From Laetiporus sulphureus 93-53 (taxonomy: Eukaryota > Basidiomycota > Agaricomycetes > Polyporales > Laetiporaceae), in contig NW_024468512.1 of the NCBI RefSeq assembly GCF_001632365.1, positions 697,368-761,367 of the forward strand: 64,000 nucleotides of DNA, read 5' to 3'. This document shows positions 1 through 10,061 of the stretch, in pieces. Each line of letters begins with the position of its first letter. Positions within the stretch are counted from its first letter, which is position 1. A model generated the notes under the pieces. That model was not told where the DNA came from. It saw only the letters and a program-made list of their open reading frames with translations, and did not search any database. A program made the translations under genes and the position numbers.

Positions 1-1746
1 GCGCTCGAACTGCTGCCTGCATCTTCCGCACGTTCTGCTCGACTCGTGCGTGGTTCCGCGCTCCATCCGAACGCACGGCGTTTCCATCTACCAGCCGATC
101 TCCCACACGAGCTCTCTTGCTCGGACGCTCCTGCGATTCTCGTATCCTCGCCTTCCATTCGGCGAGTGACTTGGGGAGCGAACTCCACGGTGGTGGTGGA
201 CGTGCAAGCATGAATGGGTCCGCAGCTGCCTCCTGCGCAGCATGACTTCGGGATCCCGCCGGCACAGCACTCGAGTCCACCCGTGGAAGCATCGATGATA
301 GGGATGGCATCCGCTCGGACGGCGCTGTCCTTGCGGCCGAAGGGTTTTCGTAGAATCGCAGCGCCGCTTGACGTTGAGCATGCAGGTATGCTTCTTGCCC
401 CGCAGCGAAATTCTCCTCGGCAGAGTCAATGTCATCGTCGGAGAAAGTAAGCCCATATCCATCCTCGCTTTGCGACTCATCATCACCAAATTCATCGTCC
501 GTTCCGTCCTCTTCCCCAGAGACACTAGCAGGACTGTTTTCTGCGCTCGAATCATCATCATTATCGGACGTGTCCCTCGCGTCATCGTCAAAGTCATCAC
601 CTTCATCACTAATACCTCTAAAAATATCCGGGGAAGGTGGGCGAGGCTGATATGGCAAGAAAACGTCCTTTCGCCCTCGCGATAGGAGCTGCAGCTCGGT
701 TGTTTCCGATGACTCCAACGACCCTCTCATCGTGAACGGGGTAGCATGATGATACAGCGAGTCGATCAGAAGGAAATATGGATGTGGATTCGAGAACAGA
801 GAGCTAGGTGAATGTAGTTGTGCAAGCTGGTCGAGAGCTTCTGCCATAGAGGCGGTGTTAAATAGAATAGATTCCTTGCTTGGACGAAAGGGACCGGGAT
901 TATTTTGTACGCAACGTGTGCCCCTGAGATCTATGAATTGAATCCAGATGCAATGAACGGAATGAGCGGAGATGTAGACGACGTACCTACTACGCAGAGC
1001 AAGGGGAAGTTGGTGAGACAGTCGAAGACGTCACTCTTGATACTCATGCAGTGTCTGAGGCCGAGGATTCGTAGACCCCATGGACCTCTCCGCGCAGTAG
1101 CAGAAGAATCATCGCCTTGCTCTTCGTCTTCAGCAAAGGTCAAAGTCTTAGATAGCCTCTTGATGCCCCAGGCGCTGAGCGCTGTCCCACTTGCGTCAAA
1201 TGCGCACAGGCCATGCAGCGCTTTGAGCTCAATGACGTTGTCATCTGTCAGTTCTGCACAACATGGTAGCTCGAGCACGGTGAGCAATGCGAACTCTGGG
1301 GTAGACGGGATGCGCTGTAGCAAAGGTAGGTGTTCGTCCGATAGCGGAAGAACATAATGACGGAACGCGTCCGGGACACCATAATAAAGCTGAACAATGA
1401 GAGACCATAGGCGCGGGTCAACCCTTGTCAGATCGAAGGACTTGTTGTCGCGGTATTCAGGTATCAGTGCACGCAGAGGATCGTATACATCCGGGGAACC
1501 AGCCGCTCGATAACTTAGTCGAGCACGACCAAGAGCATGTACCTGATCTGGGAAGTCAAGCACCTTCTGTATGCAGAAGTAGGTGAGCGGAGGGACATAG
1601 GAAAGTGGCCGACCAGCCGTGAAGGCAGAATGATATGGGGCGGCAGCGGAAGACGTGGTTGGTAGAGCATACTTGAGGATGGTGGTACATGCGTCGTCTG
1701 AGCTTAGGATTGCTTGTGGATGCCATAGAACGATGGGCTTGCTCAT
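1..1746 (-). CDS. LRR-like N-terminus plus acidic C-terminal region, hypothetical protein (3' end cut by window edge)
   Basis: Two exons are visible on the minus strand, 1746-987 and 930 to the left edge. They are joined over a 56-bp GT-AG intron (931-986), and the frame then stays open to base 1. Without this splice the gene would appear to stop at 931. The first ~250 residues contain leucine-rich-repeat-like units (for example LTDDNVIELKALHGL and GLRILGLRHCMSI) like those of F-box/AMN1-type proteins, but I see no clear F-box. The second exon encodes a linker, then a strongly acidic Asp/Glu/Ser stretch (about 110 to 220 bases into the exon) and a basic patch with KRAR near the edge, consistent with a nuclear protein. 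The start is the ATG at 1746. An upstream in-frame GTG at 1827 would extend the frame but is not a credible fungal start. The exact function is not recognised. Confidence 0.75.
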
Positions 1747-2259
1747 ACGTACCGAGTTGTTTGGTGGCTGTCGGATGGTAAGATATAGGCGCCGGATAAA
1801 ACAGAGTGGCTGGACCGTCGCGGCCACGTGATCGTGTTAGAGAAGGCGTAGCGAGGCGAGTGAGTCTCCGCCGTGCTCACGATAGCACATGCGTTCAGCT
1901 ATCTGTGCCGGCTGCTGAGTTCAAGTTCTTGCAAGGTCCATCTGATGCGCGGCCCCCATCCCTTCAACAATATGGCACATATGAGCGCGATATTATATTT
2001 GATGATGAGATACGGATACAACTGTATATGTAGCGTATATGGAAAGTATAGATTCAGCGAAATAATCCAAATCTTTGTATAATCCGTGCAATGTAATCTG
2101 ATGAAAGTAATACGGGACTGACAATTGTTAGAGGGAAGATGCGTATGGAAGATGTGCGAAACAATTCGAATCTCTACATGAATCCAAGCAGTCCAATTCC
2201 AATCCGACGAAACCGATGCAGACCGACAGTTATCAAAGCGAGACACGCACATCCGACAT
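1747..2259. other. Intergenic interval
   Basis: This lies between the start of the LRR-like gene and the stop of the methyltransferase/helicase gene, both on the minus strand. The part next to 1747 should hold the LRR gene promoter and the part next to 2260 the 3' UTR of the other gene. It is AT-richer than the coding flanks. No coding exon, repeat or RNA gene is evident. Confidence 0.6.
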
Positions 2260-5200
2260 CTAAATCTTCACCTTGGCCCTCTGCTCGTAGGTCTCAACGT
2301 CGATCGTGTTCGTGCTGAGGAAGCGATAAATGTTGACAAGCTTCGTCTGCCCGTATCGCCTCAGCCGCCCGATCGCCTGCGTCTCGCACGCGTCGTAGAT
2401 CTCTTGCGTCGCGGCCAGCAGCGGCGACAGGAACACCGCATGGTTGGCCGACGTCAGGTTCGCCCCGCTCGCGCTCTCGTCCATAACGTTCAGCAACAGC
2501 ACACGCTCCTTGCTGTTCGTCTGGAATTGCTCAAGGCTTTTGCTCTTCTGCACTGCGGTTCCTCGGATCTCGAGGAACTTGACATCGTTCGCGGCGAGCG
2601 CCTCCGCGACCTTCTTCATGAGATCGGGGAACTGAACGAAGACGAGGACTCGTTCTTCCTTAGGTATCTCCTTCCTATAGAGAGGACTGATGAGCATCCG
2701 CGATGATCTGGAGATTGCAACTTACTTGACGAGGTAAATGACCTTCTCGAGCTTGAGGCCGTAGTGCTTGCCCTGCCCGTCGCGCTGCTCGTCGTCGACA
2801 CCCAGGGTGTCGCCCTTTACAACGTTCAACACACGAGCGGCCGCTTTACATGCGCCAGATGCAGCATATACACACTCCTCCCTCTCCGCATGCTCTGTTA
2901 CACACGCGATGCAGCCCATATGGCCACAAGACGAGAGCACCGCGACCTCCTCAATCGGGACTTGATCACGCCTACACGATGGGCACGACACTACAGGTGC
3001 CACATCGGCCTGCTTCTGCAAGTCCCGAACGGCAGTGAAGTATCGCAACGACCGTACGCGGCCCACAAGCTCCTTCGTCAGACGGCGTATCACATGGGTC
3101 TTCTCGCGGTGCTCCCAGATGAGCTGCTTAATGCTTTCCGGCAGGTCGTCATCCTTAGACTTGCCCTTACCGCGCGCGTCGACCTGCTTGTTCGTAATTG
3201 TCCGAAGGGGTGCAGCGACGTTCGCCTGATCGAGCAGCGTCCTCGTCTGCTCCGTCGCGTCCTCATCGCCGACGCCCTCGTTGCGCGTGACGCGGACGTA
3301 CTCACGGAAAAGCGACTCGATCTCCATCTTGCCGATCTTCTTCTCCATCTTGAGTGCCTCCAAGATCATCTTCTCGAGCTCAGTCTTGCAGTCATCGAGT
3401 TGCGCGCACCGTTCGCGGACGATGACCTCGCATGCTTTCATGGCGTTCTCCTTGTCGGAGGAGTCGAGCTCAAAATGTGAACAGCGTTTGAGAAGGGCTT
3501 CTTCGGCAGTGCTGGAGAGAAAAGCTGAGAATCCTGAAAAATCCTATTCTATAAGACGACGTACCTGCTTTCTCCGAGTGCTTGGGCCACTCGCTTTTCA
3601 CGGTCGCTTTCACTCTTCCTGCTTCGCTTGACGGTCATGTCTAGTGCACGAAGATGGTGCTCGAGTTCCAGGTAGATGGCACGCTCAGCTGCAGGCAGGT
3701 CCACCTTCCTGATTCCTTCGCTGGACAGGATCTCGTCGATCTCAGCAATGTTCTACCAAAGCGATTAGAAAAATGCGGCACGCAGAAATAAAGTACTCAC
3801 TTGACGAACGAATTGATCCAAGAACGCTTGCCCAATTTGATGGCGATGAGCATGCCACTCGAGACTATGGACCTCGCGGAAAGAGTGAAACTTTTCCACA
3901 GCTGCAGTAGTTGTCAATACAAGCTCTCAGATACTAAAGAAAAACCAGTGCTCACCCGTCTCTTCCTTGCGGCGTTTCTTGACCTGAACCGACTGCCCTT
4001 CACCATCATCGTCCACGCCAAGGTGCAAGTTGAGGAATGCAGAGATGGTCTTGAGAGCGCGGAAATCGTGGATTGGGGGAGTACCAGAAAGCACCCAGTG
4101 TCGCTCCGCTGTGATGTTCGTTACCATGGAATGAATCTTGCCATCGAGGTACGTGTACTCGTCGACGACCTTCCGGGAGAAGTGGAACATTTCGAGAGGC
4201 GGCGCCTGCATCTTCGTCCAGTCTTTCTTCACCGCGGTCGACCCCAGCTCCCACGGGCCCTCGACTTCTTTTCTCTTCTTCGCCGGCCTCTCGCCGTCGT
4301 CCAGAGCCTTGCGCTTTTTTATGGCCCTCTTCGGCTTGTCCTTTGAAGACGACGATTCATCGACGTCCATAGCATCAGTGTCCGAAGTGGCCGCAGAGTT
4401 CCTGCTGCCCTTCACTCCTTTTCGTGTTGTTGATGCTCTGGACGACCTGCTAGAGTAGTCGTCGTCCGATGTGACGACGTCATCGATAGCCGTGTCGTCC
4501 TCGGACTGGGTCTCTTCCGCCGAAAACTCTTCGTAATCAGAGTCCTGCGACTTCTTAGACCGCCTGACGTAGACTGCCTTCTTCGCGGAGCGTCTGGCTT
4601 TTGGCTCGTCCTCATCCTCGTCTGGCACATAGTCGTCGTCAGACTGAGCCTGCTCGTCTTCGTCGTCGGAAATCATGATCGGGCGCCTCTGACAGCTTCG
4701 ACGACGACGTGGCCTGAGCGCGTACGAGTCGTCCTCTCCTTCTGTCGCCTCAAGCGCGGAGGACGATACGATGCTCATCGCCGAAGGCGACTTTCTGAGC
4801 TTGGGCAGAGGAGGGATGACGACCTCCATGATCATCCTTGTTCGCGAGTTTTTCGTCTCTGAGGGTTCCGGCTTCGGCTTCGGCTTCGCAGCATCCTCTA
4901 CGACCTCGACTGCCTGACGGGAGGTCTTACCCTTGAGTCGCTTTGCGGAAAGCAGGAAGTTACCTTCGTCCTCGTCTAGTACAAAAGACTTAGCATACAG
5001 TAGCAGGACACTAAATATAAACCTCATACCTAGCTTCCTGCCTTCGTTGATCTTCTTTATCACGGCTTGTGCACCCTCTTCTCTAAGCCGGTCGACTTGT
5101 CCACGGAGCGATGCAAGCACAGTCTCTAACCTCGCGTTGAAATATCTGCCTTCGTGGACAGGGAGACTACCACCGCCAGCGAAAATCTCCAGGTTCCCCA

Positions 5201-8200
5201 GATAGACGTTGCTTTGGAACAAGTTGGAGGCGACGACAACAATGTCTGCTTCCTGAACATCCTCGATGGTCAAGGAGTTCATGCTCGTAGCAGTCATGAG
5301 TATAATAACTTTAAACCGCTTTCCTGTAAACTTCTTCACCTCAGAGCCCCATTGTCTAGTCAGATGAGGAGGAACAACTACAAGGGTCGCCTTGACTGGG
5401 ATCTTGCCCTTCATGCCCTCCATCTTCTTGAACTCGTCCTCGACGCTCTTCGAGGTGCAGTCAATAAGACCCAACGTGATGGCGGTCTTCCCATACCCAA
5501 CCTCATCCGCAAGCACGCCTCCTCTGACACGAACCGGCCTCTGTGCACGGCCTTCCGCCCTCCATCCAAGCGGCTCCAAGATCGCATCCGAAATTTCCTC
5601 CTCGATGAATGGAGGCGCGTCCGGCTCCTCCTGCACCAACATCCACGTAAGCGATCGCAGCTGCTCCGGGCGCAAGTCGATGACGAAGCTAGGAGGTTGG
5701 GCGTGTCTTACGTCATGCCGGTTGCTCGAGAGCTTGAATTTCGGGAGGTCGATTTTCGCTGCCGGGAGGAAGTCGGTCGTCAAGCGCCACGAGGTCTTGA
5801 TTTCTCCTGTTCGACCGGCGGAGGGAAGACGAGACATGGCCCGGTGCATGAGCGACGTAATATTCACACCGATGCGGATCACACCGACGCCACTTTTCTC
5901 GAGCTTGAGCTGCGTGACGAACGGTGCAGGGCGGCGCTTCAGCCTGCGCTCATACTCTCCAGCCTGCGCCGTGTCCTCAATCGCCACGATTCTGTTCTTG
6001 TTTTTCATCCAACGCAGGTCGGGCGCAGTGGGTGCGCAGCGCTCGCAGTTGACGTGGTCACATACTATCTCCGCGTCCTGCCAGTGGCCGAAGTGGTCGC
6101 CGACGTTGCGGATGCGCTCGATGAGCCACGCGAGGGCCTTGAACGTGACGCGCTCGTGTACCTTGTCGACCTCCTGCCAAGTGCCGCGCGGCCACTCGGG
6201 GCCCGCCTGGTCGAGAAGTGGGACGCGGCACACAAGGAGGGCGTTCGCGCTGGAGCAGGCGTCATTTGAGATGCTGACGTTGAGGTGGTCTCCTGGCACA
6301 GCGAAGTGCGCTTCGTGGCCGGCTACAGGCTGATTCGAAGCGTAAGCCTTAACATGGATTGATTTGATAATGATACTACTTACCGTCAGACGCGTCTCAG
6401 GCGACTCGACCCACCTCTGCGGAATATGGCACTCGATGCTCTGCTCTTCCACAGTGTCGGACTGCCTCCACTCCGAATCAAACTTGCAAACGAGAGGCCG
6501 AGTCTCACCGTACTCGTAACGCCGCTTGCTGATGGAGATCACAAAACAGTCATCCGCGGGATCTCCACACCGCGTTGGGTCGAGGAACAAGAATAGCGGC
6601 GGCAAGTGAGAGTCGCGCTCGTCAGACATCTTCTTATGCAGCGCCGAGTTCGCGGTGCCGCACTTGTCTAGCAGCGTATAGACACCCGAAATGTCCCTGT
6701 CGAAGTGTACCATGTCCTCCTGGGGAACGCTGATCTCCAACCTCGAGTTAACCATCTTGTCTCTGAACTCGTCGCCCTGCAGGCCAAGCTTCTGCTCCCA
6801 CGACGGAACGGGCTCGCTACCAGAGATCATGATACGCACAGACGTAGTATGCGGCAGCGCAAAGTCCCAGCGCCCCGCACACAGCCCGCCCCGGCAAGCC
6901 ATCCTGCCTACGGGGGTCTCCAGCAGCCTGCGGAGCTCCGAGTTCGCCGGTTCGCTCTCCTCCGGCTTTGCGAAGAGGCGCCACTCGGGCTGCTGGGGTA
7001 AGAGCAGAAGCTCGAGATACGCCACGGGTGACTGGTACGTCGCCACCCAGATGTCTTGTCGCTTGGGCTCGACGAACCGCAATTCGTGCTGGGAGACGCG
7101 GAGGACGGCTTCGCACCAGCTCGACCAGCGCTCGCTCGGGATAGAAACTCCAGACGCTTCCTTGAGGCTGTCGAGTAGCGCTTGGGAGACGTTCGACAGG
7201 GAGACTGACATGGGGAGCGTCGACTTGAGCTCCTTCGCAAAGGCAGTTGGAGGCATCCGTGGGTTTGCCTGGACGTCGATGGGCTCAGGGTTGTGCTCCG
7301 GCCGACCGCCACACTTGACGCAGGACGACGAGCCGCAGTCCTTGCAGCGATTTACCTGACGATCAGTAATGTCCTTCCGGCCCTCGCACTCGCACAGACG
7401 CGCGCTCTTCACCGCCTTGTCAAGAAGAGTCACAAGAGGGACTGCAGCGGTTGACGCCAGGTCCAAAGGCTGGTCCACAAGCTGGTCTACCCCGGAGACA
7501 CGGTCTTCGATGGCTATGTCGTCGAGCGCCTGATCGACGTCCATCGAGTCATCCCGCACTTCGTCCCTGTCGACGTCCATCGACATGTTGTCTCGGGACT
7601 CGTACGTGCTCGTATCGTTGCCCTCTTTTAGCAGCTTCCTGCCCACGATGAGTGCGGCCATGATACACGCGCCGACGACAGTCGTGGACATCGCATTCCC
7701 CGCGAGGTCGGCGAGCTGATCCTCCGTCTCGCGCGTCAGGAGCAGCTCGTCCACGGGCAGACCCTGCATGGAGAGCGCCTCAATGCCGACCATAGGTCCG
7801 CCGCGATTCGTGATGTACGGAATCATGGCGGGTGTCAGGCATGTACAAATGCCGACTTTGTTCGACCCGATGGTCCGATCGACGTTCTGCGAGAGGTTCC
7901 ACACTTGCCTGAATTGCATGTCAGTCTGTATAGCCGTGCAGTAGAGTGAGTGGCATAGCTTACGTTTTGTATGACGGATCGACGCCTTTCTTGGCAGACC
8001 GGAGGAGACTAATGTCCATCAAGTCCCAAACACGCTCTACTTGCCCAACTCCCCAGTCGTTCCACGCAAAATCTGGCAACTTACAGAAACCACCTGAAAA
8101 ATGATAAGCACGCACCACTCAGCAACACGAGACGTGCAGACTAACCTTCGTCCCAGCTCGTTAGCGGGCGCTTCGAGCCGAGCTCCTCCTCCAGTCTCGC

Positions 8201-9296
8201 GCGTTGGTGACGGGACTCGCATCGGCCCCAGTCTGTCCGGCCTCTCCGTCGGTCGACTGCGTTGTAGCTTTCGGAAACGAGCTTCTCGCGTGCCTGATGG
8301 ATACGGGGGTCGTCGGAGGGGAGCAGGAAGGCATCGAGAGTGGACGATGCGGGTCGCTTGAGCTTGTTGAGAAGCTTCGCCCACTCATCTGGAAGATCCG
8401 AGTTTCGCCGGTCGACAGCGAGGAGATATACACGGGTACGGGTATGAGGTATGTAAAAGTCCTTTGTATCAACTCGTAAGAACTGGGAACTATATTTGTT
8501 CTTCTCGAAGTATTCGACCACGCGCTCCCAAGGTGCCGAGCACACGTTCTCCAGAATGACCAAGGGTGGCCGGTGATTCTTCACCCAGGACATCATCCCC
8601 CGAAATGTCCTTCCAGACTCGCCATTCGCGTCGATATCTTGATTCTCGTTGTTGAGGTTGGAGTAGTCGACGCAGGAGGTACCCGCGATGAGGATGTCGA
8701 CGTCTCCGGGGACGGGCGCTAGGGACCCGTACGCTGTCGTACTTCATGACAAACGTCAGGTCATATAAGATGAACGAAAAATACCTGGCGTACGCATGTG
8801 TGTCCCCAAGCTCACAGACATCACGGAACAGCAGGGGTGGTTGGAAGTTCCGCTCGATGTACGCCTGCTTGAAAGGCTCGATCTCGCACGAGAAGACGTG
8901 TTCGCACTCGAGATTCACGTCATAGTGCTGGAGTATGGATCGACGAATGAGGTCGAGCGCGAGAAGGGGAGACTCTGTGCCGGAACACATTGTGGCGACG
9001 CGCATCTTGCGGCCTTGCAGGTGCTGCGCCACTACCTTGATCTGGGAAGCGCGTGCGACTAGATCAGAGAAGATGGCTGGTATGTTATGGATTGGGGGCA
9101 GGTCCGACGCATCTGGAGCTGAGCTCTTGCTTGCTACAGCAGTGGGTTTCTTAGCTTCTTCCTCAGGCTCAGAAACCTCCGAGTCACTGAGCCCGCTGGC
9201 TGTGTCTGCGTCAGATTCAGACTTTGCGGAACCCTTGAATAAGGAGGCGATGGACTTTTGGCCATGAGCAGCAGCAGACCTTTGTGCTCGTGCCAT
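2260..9296 (-). CDS. DNMT5: DNMT5-type DNA cytosine-5 methyltransferase fused to RING and SNF2 ATPase
   Basis: Ten exons: 9296-8785, 8741-8146, 8093-7964, 7908-6384, 6329-5030, 4975-3956, 3901-3801, 3752-3565, 3511-2726, 2674-2260. They total 6573 nt, or 2190 residues. The methyltransferase domain (about 98-500) has motif I MCSGTESP, motif IV GTSCVDYSN with the catalytic Cys near residue 194, motif VI ENV, motif VIII HTRTRVY and motif X GNAMSTT. A Cys-rich segment follows (about 590-625). The SNF2 N-lobe comes next, with Walker A ADEVGYGKT near 1195, motif II DEYT near 1624 and LSGTPP; an acidic/basic low-complexity insert of several hundred residues separates motifs I and II. A C3HC4-like RING sits near 1960-2010, between the two ATPase lobes. 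The helicase C-lobe ends with QAIGRLRRYGQ. DNMT5 proteins are ATP-dependent maintenance methylases; Cryptococcus Dnmt5 also carries a chromodomain, which I do not see here. Residues 13-20 (QKSIASLF) resemble a PCNA-interacting motif. Introns 6330-6383 and 4976-5029 are stop-free and 54 bp long, so their removal rests on splice signals and homology. Confidence 0.9.
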
Positions 9297-9804
9297 GTCG
9301 AGATGACCAAAGGGGGGTGAGGAGAAAGGCGACGATACGCGTCGCGCGTGTAGGCGCTCAATTACGGAGCGTCACACTCGCGATCAGTCATGACGTGACA
9401 TGGTCGTGACCGAACGTGTATGCGGTGCTTGGCATCCCTAGGGCCTACCACGATCTCTTAGCAGAGGGATATGAGTGAATGGGAGGTATGGGAGCTGGAA
9501 CTGTGCAATAGGCCTAGTATAACGAGGAAATGTATTAGTATATACCTAGGCAACTACAGTACAATAGTATGTGTAAGATACTTTCAGGTACTAGAATGAT
9601 GATAGTACTCACTGGGCTCCAATTCTCTGGTAAAATCAGGAATTGAAGCTCGGGGGAGAAACCATGTCTGAGACACATGCTAATGCCCGAGAAGTACACA
9701 AATGAAATAGTACTAGCTGGTAATTGAAATATAAGTCCACACATAACTTCATCTATGCACTGCTTTGTTCCGAATCCACGTTGCATACCTTTGACGTTGA
9801 ATAC
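9297..9804. other. Intergenic, promoter side of the methyltransferase gene
   Basis: This is the upstream region of the minus-strand methyltransferase/ATPase gene and leads into the palindromic element at 9805. It turns AT-rich beyond about 9470. No coding exon is supported. Confidence 0.5.
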
Positions 9805-10061
9805 CGTTTACACGGCAGACATGACGCGATTTATAAATGTGGAAAATCGTGTGGGAATGTCAGCTGATGTCTTACATTTGTGGCAAAGCTTTGCCAATTT
9901 AGCATTTAAACAGCAAATAGTGCACATTCACAGCCAAAGTGAAACATTTTCAACATGAAATGCCATGGTTGCAAATATCTGTCGCATGTGTAAGAAATCA
10001 GTCGACATTCACACACAATTTCCCACATTGATAAATCGCATCATGTCTGCCGTGTCAAACG
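9805..10061. mobile_element. Palindromic MITE-like element
   Basis: The left arm starts CGTTTACACGGCAGACATG (9805). The reverse complement of the right arm starts CGTTTGACACGGCAGACATG (10061). The two arms keep matching, with scattered differences, through GCGATTTAT-AATGTGG and GAATGTC for about 80-100 bp each, so the 257-bp unit can fold into one long imperfect hairpin. It encodes no protein. The structure is that of a non-autonomous inverted-repeat transposon (MITE). The arms differ at several positions, which suggests an old insertion, and I cannot identify a clean target-site duplication. Confidence 0.7.

Noticed and set aside
1747..1827. Upstream extension of the LRR-like gene to a GTG at 1827
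   Set aside because: Fungal nuclear genes rarely use GTG, and the ATG at 1746 starts a normal protein. A GTACGT donor just before it did not give an in-frame splice.
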